A stretch of DNA of 64,000 nt from Neolewinella lacunae. Lineage in GTDB: Bacteria > Bacteroidota > Bacteroidia > Chitinophagales > Saprospiraceae. The stretch's first letter is position 1. Each line of letters begins with the position of its first letter. The position numbers and the translations under genes were made by a program. The stretch spans positions 1-64,000 of the forward strand of contig NZ_JACSIT010000083.1 in assembly GCF_014349155.1 (NCBI RefSeq), given 5' to 3'. Shown one piece after another: positions 26,723 through 34,768 of the stretch. The notes beneath the pieces are model-generated. The model ran no database searches. It saw nothing but the letters and a program-made list of their open reading frames with translations, and was not told where the DNA came from.

Positions 26723-27286
26723 ATGGCAACGGTTCTGAAAGTTAACATCAACGACCTCAACAGTCAGTTTTTTCTTGATTTAGGTCAAAAAGTTGCTGAT
26801 GCTACGGAAATCGAAATTCGCATACCAGATCAGCCTTCAAAAATTGAGCTTTTCCCAGATGCCGATTTTTGGAAAATCATTGACTGCTTGGACTGGTCGA
26901 AGGAGGAACCTGCCGAAATCCTCCTGCCTGCGATCAAAAAGTTGGCAGCGATGCCCGTAGTAAACATCTATCTTTTTGCTGACAAACTTGCAGAAAAACT
27001 GTTCGAACTCGATACACGAAGCCACGGAGAGGCCTATTTACAACAGGTAGGAGAAGATGATATCTCGATTGATGATTTTTTGTACGCAAGGTGCGCTGTT
27101 GTTGCGGAAGGAAAATCGTATTTTGAGGAAGTCCTCCAAGACCCGCAAGCCATTTCTGGCGAAAGCACTTTTGAGTCTATTTTGAACTTACCCGATGGCG
27201 CATACGAGCTTAAAACTGGGAGGGAATTTGAATACCTGCCAAGCATTAACCACGAGACATATAGTAATCACATAAATTGGAATTAA
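26723..27286 (+). CDS. DUF4240 domain protein
   Basis: 187 residues, soluble, no signal. The segment from about residue 50 (FWKIIDCLDW) through VNIYLFADKLAEKLFELDTRSHGEAYL and SIDDFLYARCAVVAEGKSYFEEVLQDP matches the DUF4240 pattern, a helical domain of unknown function often found singly or near toxin/immunity genes. The N-terminal 45 residues (VLKVNINDLNSQFFLDLG) look like a small separate strand-helix unit resembling antitoxin N-termini; this is weak. Base composition is clearly more A/T-rich than the flanking genes, which suggests acquisition by transfer (inference). It reads into rarA on the same strand after a 94-bp A/T-rich gap. Confidence 0.65.
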   Translation: MATVLKVNINDLNSQFFLDLGQKVADATEIEIRIPDQPSKIELFPDADFWKIIDCLDWSKEEPAEILLPAIKKLAAMPVVNIYLFADKLAEKLFELDTRSHGEAYLQQVGEDDISIDDFLYARCAVVAEGKSYFEEVLQDPQAISGESTFESILNLPDGAYELKTGREFEYLPSINHETYSNHINWN

Positions 27287-27380
27287 ATAGGAAATTAAAC
27301 AAAATTACCATGCATATTCGCCTCTTGGAAGCATATCAAAAATAAAATACAGCCCACCAGTAAAATATTACCTGCCTCCA

Positions 27381-28658
27381 ATGCAACCCCTAGCCGAGCG
27401 CATGCGCCCCCAATCGCTGGATGAATACGTCGGCCAGGCCCATTTGGTGGGGCCCGGGGCGGTCTTGCGGCGGGCGGTGGAGACCGGCCGGCTGCCCAGT
27501 TTTATCTTGTGGGGACCGCCCGGCGTTGGCAAAACCACCCTGGCCAAAATCATCGCCAGCCAATTGGCGGTGCCTTTTTACCTGCTTTCCGCCATCAATT
27601 CCGGGGTAAAAGACGTCCGCGATACGATCGACAAGGCCAAGCGCAGCCAGTTTTTCGACCGCGCCAGCCCCATCCTGTTCATCGACGAAATCCACCGCTT
27701 CAGCAAATCCCAGCAAGACAGCCTCCTCGGGGCCGTCGAGGCGGGCACCGTCACCCTCATCGGGGCCACCACCGAAAATCCCAGTTTCGAGGTCATCCCC
27801 GCCCTCCTCAGCCGCTGCCAGGTCTACGTCCTCGAACCCCTCGGCGCCGAAGATTTGCGCAGCATGGTCGAGCGGGCGCTGACGCAGGATGCAGTGCTCA
27901 GTAAACGAGCAGTGGAAGTCCAGGAGGACACCGCGCTGCTCCGCTACTCCGGCGGAGACGGTCGCCGCCTCTACAACCTCCTCGAACTGGTCACCAACAA
28001 CGCCGACCCCGCCGAGGCCATCACCATTACCGACGAGCTGGTCAGCACCCGCGTCCAGGAAAACCTCACCCGCTACGATAAAACGGGTGAACAGCACTAC
28101 GACATCGCTTCGGCCATGATCAAGTCCATCCGTGGTTCCGACCCCAACGGCGCCGTCTACTGGCTGGCCCGGATGATCGACGGGGGCGAAGACGTCAAAT
28201 TCATCTGCCGCCGCCTCATCATCTCCGCCTCCGAAGACATCGGCCTAGCCAACCCCAACGCCCTGCTACTGGCCACCACCGCCGCCCAGGCCGCCCAGCT
28301 TGTAGGCTACCCCGAAGCCCGGATCATCCTCAGCCAGGCCGTCATCTACCTGGCCACCAGCCCCAAGAGCAACTCCAGCTACCTGGCCATCAACGAAGCC
28401 CAGGCCGCCGTCCGCAACACCGGCACCCTGCCCGTCCCCCTGCACTTGCGCAACGCGCCCACCAAGTTGATGAAACAGCTCGACTACGGCAAAAACTACG
28501 ACTACAGCCACGATAACCCCGGCAATTTTCGCGCCCAGGAATACCTCCCCGATGCCCTCAGCGGCACGGCCTTCTTCCAGCCCAAGCCCGATAACCCCCA
28601 GGAAAAAGCCCTCCTCGAGCGGCTTAAGGCCTGGTGGCGGGGGAAGTACTATCCTTAA
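27381..28658 (+). CDS. rarA: Replication-associated recombination protein A (MgsA/RarA AAA+ ATPase)
   Basis: 425 residues, full length. Walker [10 protein letters not shown] (45-53), Walker [11 protein letters not shown] (about 98-107) and sensor 1 [12 protein letters not shown] are the RarA/WRNIP1 signatures. The C-terminal tetramerisation domain is present ([44 protein letters not shown] ... [23 protein letters not shown]). The protein acts at stalled replication forks with single-stranded-DNA-binding protein. The C-terminal CW-rich end matches family length. It is followed by repeat-rich DNA. Confidence 0.97.
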   Translation: MQPLAERMRPQSLDEYVGQAHLVGPGAVLRRAVETGRLPSFILWGPPGVGKTTLAKIIASQLAVPFYLLSAINSGVKDVRDTIDKAKRSQFFDRASPILFIDEIHRFSKSQQDSLLGAVEAGTVTLIGATTENPSFEVIPALLSRCQVYVLEPLGAEDLRSMVERALTQDAVLSKRAVEVQEDTALLRYSGGDGRRLYNLLELVTNNADPAEAITITDELVSTRVQENLTRYDKTGEQHYDIASAMIKSIRGSDPNGAVYWLARMIDGGEDVKFICRRLIISASEDIGLANPNALLLATTAAQAAQLVGYPEARIILSQAVIYLATSPKSNSSYLAINEAQAAVRNTGTLPVPLHLRNAPTKLMKQLDYGKNYDYSHDNPGNFRAQEYLPDALSGTAFFQPKPDNPQEKALLERLKAWWRGKYYP

Positions 28659-28738
28659 TGCGTGAATGCTTGAATGCGGGAATGCGTGAATGCTTGAATG
28701 CGTGAATGCGGGAATGCTTGAATGCGGGAATAATTAGT
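28659..28738 (+). repeat. Period-8 tandem repeat (TGAATGCN type)
   Basis: About nine 8-bp units (TGCGTGAA, TGCTTGAA, TGCGGGAA) run directly after the rarA stop. The complementary units (ATTCACGC, CATTCGCT) reappear in inverted order near 29412-29452, so the pair brackets the small gene between them. Confidence 0.8.
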
Positions 28739-28739
28739 G

Positions 28740-28765
28740 AATGAGTGACCGCCGTAGGCAGCAGC
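28740..28765 (+). repeat. Left arm of a 26-bp inverted repeat bracketing the small membrane gene
   Basis: 26 bases here are exactly complementary to 29337-29362. A degenerate third copy lies at 29303-29330. Together with the period-8 repeats they frame 28962-29186. Confidence 0.8.
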
Positions 28766-28961
28766 GTAGGATACAAGCTAATGAGCTGCCGCACTGGATA
28801 GGCGTTACCAATATCGGCTGCGGGACTGTTGTGGGAATAAAAATTGAAAGCTATTTTTACAGCACTGTAAGCCATTCATCTTTAGCCAAATTATTATTTC
28901 ACCTAAAGAGCAGGGATTTAACATTATTCGAAAGTTAACCCTTCTCGCATCATCAATTGCA

Positions 28962-29186
28962 ATGCAAACCAAAATTTTAAACAGGGCCGTGTTTTTTGCC
29001 GCGTTGACCCTTGCCGTTTTTATCGGGTATTTGTATTGGATGACTTCCCAACATTTCGGCACCCATGCCACAATAGAATACACGGACTTGTGGAAGATAA
29101 TCCGCAAAGCCTCCCTCTTGATAATAGTGCATCTCCTAATTGGTTATGGGGTAGGAAAATTCGCCATTTATCATGAGAATAAATAG
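28962..29186 (+). CDS. Small two-helix membrane protein, unknown
   Basis: 74 residues starting MQTKILNRAVFF. Two hydrophobic stretches (about 8-26, AVFFAALTLAVFIGYLYW, and about 50-68, LLIIVHLLIGYGVGKFAIY) predict a membrane hairpin. No family was recognised. The gene is A/T-richer than its surroundings and lies inside a pair of inverted repeats, which makes it resemble cargo of a mobile cassette, though no recombinase is present. It could also be a spurious frame; the clean helix pattern argues for a real gene. Confidence 0.45.
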   Translation: MQTKILNRAVFFAALTLAVFIGYLYWMTSQHFGTHATIEYTDLWKIIRKASLLIIVHLLIGYGVGKFAIYHENK

Positions 29187-29302
29187 CGATTTGATTTTCA
29201 GGGCTTTGTGTGTAGAAATTAGATTTAGGTCCTTCCCCATTTCTCGTGTGTGAAAATGCTAAATGCCCAAGTTGAATCCGAAATTTGTTCAGTCATTAGC
29301 TG

Positions 29303-29452
29303 CGCTGCTGCCTATCGGCGGTCACGCATTAGCTAGGCTGCTGCCTACGGCGGTCACTCATTGTCAGGTCGCTCGCGGTAGCGTGTCGCGTGCGGCAGCG
29401 TGTCGCGCGCGGCAGCCCATTCACGCCTTCACGCATTCGCTCATTCGCTCAT
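29303..29452 (-). repeat. Right-hand repeat cluster: inverted 26-mer, degenerate copy and period-8 units
   Basis: Contains the degenerate copy (29303-29330), the exact inverted 26-mer (29337-29362) and period-8 units complementary to those at 28659. The cluster runs up to the stop codon of the ketosynthase gene. Confidence 0.7.
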
Positions 29453-30561
29453 TCCAAAAAAACCGAAACCACATTCCCCCCAAACCCCGTAGCATTCACC
29501 AGCACCGAGCGCACCCCCTTCCCTCCCGGCAAGTACGCCAAACCAGCGGCATCCCCAGCGCGCAGGATGGCAATGGCCAGCTCCAGGGCCAGCGGACCGG
29601 AAGCACCGAATGTATGCCCCGTTGCCCATTTGCCGGAAGTGACGGCCTGGTCTGGCCCAAACACTTTTCGGATGGCAAACAACTCAGCCGCATCCCCCCG
29701 CCGGGTCCCCGGGGCGTGAGCGATGATAAGATCGGGGGACTTACCCGCCGTGGCCGCCGCTTCGCGCATGGTTTTTTGGAGTCCTTCCCCCGTGGGCGTA
29801 ATGCCCGTTGGACTGCCCGCCACCTCCCGCGCAAAGGCGAGTCCCGTGATCCGGGCGATGGGCGGCGGGGCACTGTCTAGCTCCAGGGCCAGAAACGCGG
29901 CCCCTTCGCCCACGACCATCCCCGTCGGCGGCTGGGCCAGGGGGCGACAAACCGGCAGGCAATCATCCTCCGGCGGAACGGCGTAGATGCGCAAAGCCTC
30001 CATTTGCCGCAGCGTAAAGGGGGTCAGCGGAGCTTCCGCGCCACCCACCAAGACCCGGCTGGCCATCCCCGCCCGCAGCAAAGCCACGCCGTGCAGCAAA
30101 GCGTGCAAGCCCGAAGAGCAAGTCACACTAAGGCTGCTGGCCAAACTGGCGCTGGAGAAGTAAGCCCCCAACCCAAACCCGATGCTGCCCAAGGTCGTCG
30201 CAGGGGAAGTCCGGGGCCCTACCCTACCCGCCCCCGCAAACTGCTCGTACCCCGCCTCCCAACTCATGGTAGGGCCACGGGAAGAACCCACCAGTACGGA
30301 AAAGTCTTCCCCCCTCCATCCCGCGTGCTCCACCGCCCGGTCGGCAGCGTACAGGGCCAACAGCGTGGCGCGGTCCAGGTCCTGCTCCGCACTAAATGCT
30401 TCAATTCCGGCGTGGGACGGCAGCTGGGCCCGGTACACGGGCAAATGGATACTGGGGTCCATAACCCAGCGGGCCGGCCCCTCCGTGTAGGTCCGCCAAA
30501 CTTCCTGCGGGTCGCTGCCCGCCGCGGAGATGCCGCCAATGCCGGTAATACTGATGTTCAT
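29449..30561 (-). CDS. Beta-ketoacyl synthase family protein
   Basis: 370 residues, a little shorter than FabF (about 410). The thiolase-fold catalytic triad is present: Cys148 in VTCSSGLHAL, His282 in AHAPGTRRGD and His316 in KWATGHTFGASG. Decarboxylative condensation of acyl and malonyl groups on an acyl carrier protein is the family reaction. It is not in a fatty-acid gene cluster. The BioF-like enzyme two genes upstream on the same strand suggests supply of an acyl chain for biotin or for another alpha-oxoamine product (inference). A TACCTTTG box (30576-30569) lies 7 bp before the ATG, so the transcript may be leaderless. Confidence 0.85.
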   Translation of the reverse strand: MNISITGIGGISAAGSDPQEVWRTYTEGPARWVMDPSIHLPVYRAQLPSHAGIEAFSAEQDLDRATLLALYAADRAVEHAGWRGEDFSVLVGSSRGPTMSWEAGYEQFAGAGRVGPRTSPATTLGSIGFGLGAYFSSASLASSLSVTCSSGLHALLHGVALLRAGMASRVLVGGAEAPLTPFTLRQMEALRIYAVPPEDDCLPVCRPLAQPPTGMVVGEGAAFLALELDSAPPPIARITGLAFAREVAGSPTGITPTGEGLQKTMREAAATAGKSPDLIIAHAPGTRRGDAAELFAIRKVFGPDQAVTSGKWATGHTFGASGPLALELAIAILRAGDAAGLAYLPGGKGVRSVLVNATGFGGNVVSVFLE

Positions 30562-30568
30562 GGGCGGG

Positions 30569-30576
30569 CAAAGGTA
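30569..30576 (-). promoter_or_regulatory. Candidate -7 box for the ketosynthase gene, leaderless configuration
   Basis: TACCTTTG ends 7 bp before the ATG, so transcription would begin at or next to the start codon. Confidence 0.45.
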
Positions 30577-30650
30577 GGCAGAGAAACGCTGCGAAATGGT
30601 GGCCCACTAGGAATTCCGGCAACAGCGCACGCCAATCTTAATTGCCCACT

Positions 30651-31418
30651 TTAGAAAAACCGGGAAACCGAAAAGGTTAGTTTCAGCGGATTAAACTTTT
30701 CAAAACCAGTTGGAACGGTGGTAGAACGACCTCTAATTACAGTAGCTTGGTTTACCGTATGACTATCAACAAAGTGGTTGTTGTATAGCCGGACACCTAA
30801 CTCAAATGCCAATTTATTCCTGCACATATAACGCACCCCACCCAAATATTCAATGGACTTTGGCTCAAAGCCCCAAATCCCTGGGATCCTCCAAATATGG
30901 GAATTTTCTATCGACGAATGATACCCCGTTGTATAAAACCGATAGCGTGGCCGGAATCTTCCGAATAAACCAAATCGCGGACTAAGCTGGTATACCAAGG
31001 ATAGCTCCGGGGCAATCATAAAATCGTAGAAGCGATCAGCCGTTCGAAGATCAAAAGAAATGATGTCACCAGGTTTGTATCCTGGGCGATAAGGCCGAGT
31101 GAATGTCGCAAGCTGAAAATGAGCACCTGCACCAACCCATAGGGATAAACGGCGAAAGTTCAATACCTTTTTTTGCCCAGATATGCCAATTCCATACGTG
31201 CCGAAATATTCAGGCTGACTGCGCAGCAATTCACGTGAAGACGAACCATACAATCGTTTATCATGCGCCTCAATAGCCGTTTCAATCGTCAAACCCCAGC
31301 GGGAAGAATCCAATTGAGCACGCACTGAACCTAAGGGCAAAAATAAGATTACCAATACAATTACGAAGGAACCCAACACAAAGGTATTCCAGCTAGGAAA
31401 GTTGGAGCAGCGGATCAT
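30651..31418 (-). CDS. Secreted beta-barrel-like protein, unknown
   Basis: 255 residues. A hydrophobic N-terminal signal (about 12-34, LGSFVIVLVILFLPLGSVRAQ) is followed by alternating aromatic strands (LSLWVGAGAHFQLATF, LSLVYQLSPRFGLFGRFRPRYRFYTTGYHSS, YMCRNKLAFELGVRLYNNHF) and a terminal Phe (KLTFSVSRFF). This is the usual look of a small outer-membrane barrel recognised by the BAM complex. No named family was recognised. The codon composition is more A/T-rich than neighbours. Its ATG overlaps the stop of the short T9SS-like frame upstream by 4 bp. Confidence 0.65.
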   Translation of the reverse strand: MIRCSNFPSWNTFVLGSFVIVLVILFLPLGSVRAQLDSSRWGLTIETAIEAHDKRLYGSSSRELLRSQPEYFGTYGIGISGQKKVLNFRRLSLWVGAGAHFQLATFTRPYRPGYKPGDIISFDLRTADRFYDFMIAPELSLVYQLSPRFGLFGRFRPRYRFYTTGYHSSIENSHIWRIPGIWGFEPKSIEYLGGVRYMCRNKLAFELGVRLYNNHFVDSHTVNQATVIRGRSTTVPTGFEKFNPLKLTFSVSRFF

Positions 31419-31597
31419 TGAATAATAATTTTACGGGTGGTCGTACTTTGCGGAGTACTTAACCTTAAGAAATATACCCCTGAAACGTAGGGACGTGGAA
31501 CAATGCTGCTTAGCTCTTCACCCATTCGCCAAACAACAAGAATTGCCCAGTTGCTGCTTTGCTTACTAACCCCAATAACGTAATGCGAAGCGAACAC
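31415..31597 (-). pseudogene. Remnant of a T9SS sorting domain (C-terminal fragment)
   Basis: A 60-codon frame (GTG start) ending in SGVYFLRLSTPQSTTTRKII, which matches the last strands of a type A T9SS sorting domain. It has no signal peptide and no upstream body: an in-frame TAA lies two codons before the GTG. It therefore looks like the surviving tail of a deleted secreted protein. Its stop overlaps the next gene by ATGA. Confidence 0.55.
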
Positions 31598-31675
31598 AAG
31601 TTAGTTCCTTTTTCTGAATGTTCAAATGGCTGTATTTGACTAGAAAAGGGAAATCCTTCTTTTCACTTATTCTCC

Positions 31676-32818
31676 TTAATCAACATCCCCCAACCCCGCC
31701 AACACCCTCAACAGCGCATCCATTTCCGCAGCGGTGTTGTAGGCGTGCAGGCAAATCCGGAGCCGTTCTGCACCAGCGGCCACGGTGGGCGAACGGATGC
31801 CTTTGACCAAAAGACCCGCCCTGCGGCAAGCGGCTTCGGCGGCCAGCACCGCCGCGTTGCCGGGGGTGGAAAAGATTTGAATGGGGCCTTCTCCCCCACT
31901 CAGGGAGACACCGAGCCCGGCCCGCTCCGCCGCGCTGCGGAAGTAAGCAATGTTGTCGCCCAGGGCTGCGTAACGGCTGGCGTGGTAATTGGCCAGCTTA
32001 GCATAGGCCCCCGCAATGCCGTACCATTGATCAGGGGCAGGGCCAGTCGTGTAAATGAACGGACGGCAGGTATTGATCAGGTATTCCCGCAAATTTTGGC
32101 TGCCCAACACCGCCCCGCCGTGGGTGCCAAATGCCTTACCGTAAGTGATGATGGTCGCAAAAACCTGGTCTTGGAGGCCGTGGCTGGCGACCAATCCGGC
32201 CCCGGCCCGCCCCTCCAATCCCCCGGAGTGCGCTTCGTCTACGATCAGCTGGGCCCCGAAACGCGCACAAAGCCCGGCCAGCTCCGGCAGGGGCGCTAAG
32301 TCTCCATCCATACTGAAGCGGCTTTCGGTCAATACGAAGCGCTGTCCATCGGGTCGGGCCGCGGCCAGCAGCCGTTCCAGGGCCAGGAGGTCATTGTGCG
32401 GAAAGCGAAGGGCCTTGCCCAGGCCCAGGCGGATGCCATCGCGGCAACTGGCGTGCACGAGTTCGTCGTAGAGCAGCGTATCCGTCCGGCGTACGAGGGC
32501 GGAGAGCAAGCCGAGGTTGGCGGTATAGCCAGAGTTGAAGACCAGGGCGGTGGGATAGCCGTGGTAGGCGGCAATGTCGGCTTCAATGCCGTGCCACTCG
32601 GCTGCGTCGCCGGAGATGGAACGGGAGCCCGTTGCGCCAGACCAGGTGCTGGCCGCCGTCTCGCCCCGCTTTTGCAAGGACGTTCCCGGCACCTGCGTTC
32701 GCGCCAAACCCAAATAGTCGTTCGACCAAAAATCTACCCCCGCCAGCGTGCCCCCCAGCGTGCGCCAGGTACCGGCCGCCGCAATTTCGGCCAAACGTTG
32801 TTGGAGAAAGTCCGCCAT
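31676..32818 (-). CDS. bioF: 8-amino-7-oxononanoate synthase-like PLP enzyme
   Basis: 380 residues from the ATG at 32818 (MADFLQQRL). An earlier in-frame start would overlap the pseudouridine synthase gene. Fold type I alpha-oxoamine synthase landmarks: WSNDYLGLA, TGSRSISGDAAEWHGIEADIAAYHG, FNSGYTANLG, DELVHASCRDGIRLG, IVDEAHSGGLEG, and the PLP-binding Lys228 in TYGKAFGTHGG. BioF condenses pimeloyl-ACP with alanine for biotin; other family members make sphingoid bases or aminoketones, so the exact product is not certain. No other bio genes are visible. A degenerate copy of the iterated 18-bp motif (32689-32706) lies in the N-terminal coding region. Confidence 0.82.
   Translation of the reverse strand: MADFLQQRLAEIAAAGTWRTLGGTLAGVDFWSNDYLGLARTQVPGTSLQKRGETAASTWSGATGSRSISGDAAEWHGIEADIAAYHGYPTALVFNSGYTANLGLLSALVRRTDTLLYDELVHASCRDGIRLGLGKALRFPHNDLLALERLLAAARPDGQRFVLTESRFSMDGDLAPLPELAGLCARFGAQLIVDEAHSGGLEGRAGAGLVASHGLQDQVFATIITYGKAFGTHGGAVLGSQNLREYLINTCRPFIYTTGPAPDQWYGIAGAYAKLANYHASRYAALGDNIAYFRSAAERAGLGVSLSGGEGPIQIFSTPGNAAVLAAEAACRRAGLLVKGIRSPTVAAGAERLRICLHAYNTAAEMDALLRVLAGLGDVD
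32689..32706 (-). repeat. Degenerate copy of the iterated 18-bp motif (inside bioF)
   Basis: TGGCGCGAACGCAGGTGC on the minus strand, two changes from the consensus; encodes LARTQV in a third reading phase. Confidence 0.5.
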
Positions 32819-32829
32819 CCCTTCCGAAT

Positions 32830-33534
32830 TTACCACTCGGTCATCTCCCCGAAAAGCTGCCAAAGTTGGTCGTCCTGGGGGATGGGCGCGATGATGTGTA
32901 CGGTCTCTTTTTTCACCGGGTGCTCAAAGCGGAGCGAGCGGCTGTGCAGGTTGATCGTGTTCTGGTCGTTGCGGTAACGGGAGCCGTATTTTACGTCGCC
33001 CTGGATCGGGGTTTTCAGTTGGTCGGCGAGTTGCACCCGGATCTGGTGCGGGCGGCCGGTTTCGGGGGTGACTTCCAGCAGGACGTTGGAGCCGACACGG
33101 CCGAGGAGGCGGTAGCTGAGCTTGGCCAGTTTAGCGCCCTGGTGGCGGTTGGAGTCGGCCTTCGGGACGATCTTGCTGCGGTTCTTTTCGCTGTCCTTAT
33201 ACAGGAAGCCCGAAAGGCTGCCCTCAATGGGGTCGGGCTGTTCGCCGACGATGGCCCAGTAGGTTTTGGCTACTTGGCGGTCGCGGAACTGCTCGTTCAT
33301 GCGGGTGAGCGCCTTGCTGGTGCGGGCGAAGAGGATGAGGCCACTGACGGGGCGGTCGAGGCGGTGTACGGAGCCGAGGAAGACATCGCCGGGCTTGTTG
33401 TAGCGGAGCTTGATGTACCGTTTGGCCCAGTCCATCACCGTCTCGTCGCCCGTAATGTCGCTTTGGCTGAGCAAGCCGGCGGGTTTGTTGATGGCGATGA
33501 GGTGGTTGTCTTCGAAGAGGATCTGGAAGTTCAT
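32830..33534 (-). CDS. RluA-family RNA pseudouridine synthase
   Basis: 234 residues, a minimal form without an S4 domain. Motif I/II region NKPAGLLSQSD and the catalytic aspartate Asp60 in GSVHRLDRPVSGLILFARTSKA identify the RluA family; the C-terminal ETGRPHQIRVQLA and GDVKYG motifs are also present. It should isomerise a uridine in rRNA or tRNA (RluC/TruC-like group), but the target cannot be read from sequence. It lies 11 bp upstream of bioF on the same strand, so they may be cotranscribed. A near-consensus GATCTTTG lies about 45 bp before the ATG. Confidence 0.92.
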   Translation of the reverse strand: MNFQILFEDNHLIAINKPAGLLSQSDITGDETVMDWAKRYIKLRYNKPGDVFLGSVHRLDRPVSGLILFARTSKALTRMNEQFRDRQVAKTYWAIVGEQPDPIEGSLSGFLYKDSEKNRSKIVPKADSNRHQGAKLAKLSYRLLGRVGSNVLLEVTPETGRPHQIRVQLADQLKTPIQGDVKYGSRYRNDQNTINLHSRSLRFEHPVKKETVHIIAPIPQDDQLWQLFGEMTEW

Positions 33535-33860
33535 TGGTACGGCTTTGAGGTCACAGGTCTTCCTGGCCTTGGTTTGGGGCGCAAAGATCGGAATTTAATG
33601 CCGACCGCAACCCAGGGTACTATTGAACGTGCGGTTGAGCCCATGGAGTAACAACAACTAATTGGTCTTCAACGGCCTTGTAGTATTGTAGTTTTGTAGT
33701 TTTGTAGTTTTGTAGTTTTGTAGTTCGGTAGTACTGTAGTAGAAAACTACCGAATTATGAAACCATTGCACGCTAACCATCTGAAAATCAGCTTACCTCT
33801 ACGTTGTATACCCCAAGCTGACGTTATTGATGGTTAAATGAACTAGCCAAATCCCCCACC
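33535..33860. other. Divergent intergenic region rluA-type gene / mqnD
   Basis: 326 bp, non-coding. Most of it is the structured element described at 33662-33818. No exact TAnnTTTG box was found for mqnD. Confidence 0.5.
33662..33818 (+). repeat. Two-copy structured upstream element, copy A
   Basis: Starts with TTGGTCTTCAACGGCC (33662-33677), continues with a variable period-8 TAGTTTTG tandem block (to about 33755), then CTAACCAT/CTGAAAATCAGC (33773-33792), CTACGTTG and TGACGTTA. The same order of blocks occurs in opposite orientation at 61966-62121. It lies directly upstream of mqnD in the mqnD direction. Confidence 0.75.
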
Positions 33861-34703
33861 GTGCTGCTAACCCTCGGTTTTTCTCCGTGCCCCAACGACA
33901 CTTTCATTTTTGACGCGCTGGTCCACGGCCGCATTGATACGGAGGGGCTGCGCTTTGCGGTCCGCCTGGCCGACGTAGAGGAGCTCAACCGCCTGGCATT
34001 TGCGGGCGAGCTGGACTGCACCAAGCTCAGCTACCACGCCCTGGGCTACCTGACGGAAAGCTACGCCTTGCTTAACGCCGGCAGCGCCCTGGGCCGGGGG
34101 GTGGGCCCCTTGCTGGTGACGGCCGACGCCGCGCTGGCCCAAAATTTCGTACCCGACGCCAGCACGAAAACCGCCATTCCCGGCAAATACACCACCGCCA
34201 ATTACCTGCTGGGACTGGCCTACCCCAACCTGCAACAAAAGGAGGAAGTCTTGTTTTCGGACATCGAAGGCAAGGTCCTGGCGGGCGAATTCAGCACCGG
34301 CGTGCTCATCCACGAAAACCGCTTTACTTACCAGGAGCGGGGCCTGCACAAGATTGCCGACCTGGGCGAATACTGGGAGGGCAGCACCGGCCACCCCATT
34401 CCCCTGGGCGGCATCGTTGTACGGCGCACGCTGCCGCCGGAGGTGCAGGCGACGGTGGATCGGGTGCTGGCGCGGTCCGTCCGCTACGCCTTCGACCACC
34501 CCGCCGCCTCCGAAGATTATGTGGCGGCCCACGCCCAGGAGATGGACCCCGGGGTGCGCCGGCAGCACATTTCCCTTTACGTCAATGACTATTCCGAGGA
34601 CCTCGGCGTGGCGGGCCGGGCAGCGGTGACGGCCTTCCTGGCGCAGGGCAAAGAGCGGGGCGTGATTCCGGCGGGGCGGGCCGACGTATTCGTAACCCGG
34701 TAG
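33861..34703 (+). CDS. mqnD: 1,4-dihydroxy-6-naphthoate synthase (futalosine menaquinone pathway)
   Basis: 280 residues, GTG start at 33861. The N-terminus LTLGFSPCPNDTFIFDALVHG and the segments ELDCTKLSYHALGYLT, GRGVGPLLVT and IPLGGIVVRR are diagnostic of MqnD, a periplasmic-binding-protein-like enzyme that converts cyclic dehypoxanthine futalosine to dihydroxynaphthoate. The protein has no signal and works in the cytoplasm. Its presence indicates that the organism makes menaquinone by the futalosine route. Other mqn genes are not in the window. It is preceded by the structured repeat element at 33662-33818. Confidence 0.95.
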   Translation: MLLTLGFSPCPNDTFIFDALVHGRIDTEGLRFAVRLADVEELNRLAFAGELDCTKLSYHALGYLTESYALLNAGSALGRGVGPLLVTADAALAQNFVPDASTKTAIPGKYTTANYLLGLAYPNLQQKEEVLFSDIEGKVLAGEFSTGVLIHENRFTYQERGLHKIADLGEYWEGSTGHPIPLGGIVVRRTLPPEVQATVDRVLARSVRYAFDHPAASEDYVAAHAQEMDPGVRRQHISLYVNDYSEDLGVAGRAAVTAFLAQGKERGVIPAGRADVFVTR

Positions 34704-34754
34704 ATGCGCGGCCGCCGTTCGTCGAAAAGCACCAGGCCGCCCGACGGAAAGCGC

Positions 34755-34762
34755 TACATTTG
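34755..34762 (+). promoter_or_regulatory. Candidate -7 box for the ABC permease gene, leaderless configuration
   Basis: TACATTTG ends 6 bp before the ATG at 34769 and 15 bp before the ATG at 34778, so the transcript would have almost no leader. Confidence 0.45.
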
Positions 34763-34768
34763 GACCCT

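Noticed and set aside
28659-28738. Regular short repeats as a CRISPR array
   Set aside because: The period is 8 bp with no spacers; it is a simple tandem repeat with an inverted partner.
29449-32818. A complete biotin operon
   Set aside because: Only a BioF-like gene and a ketosynthase are present; bioA, bioB, bioC and bioD are absent from the window and an unrelated barrel gene and a remnant lie between.
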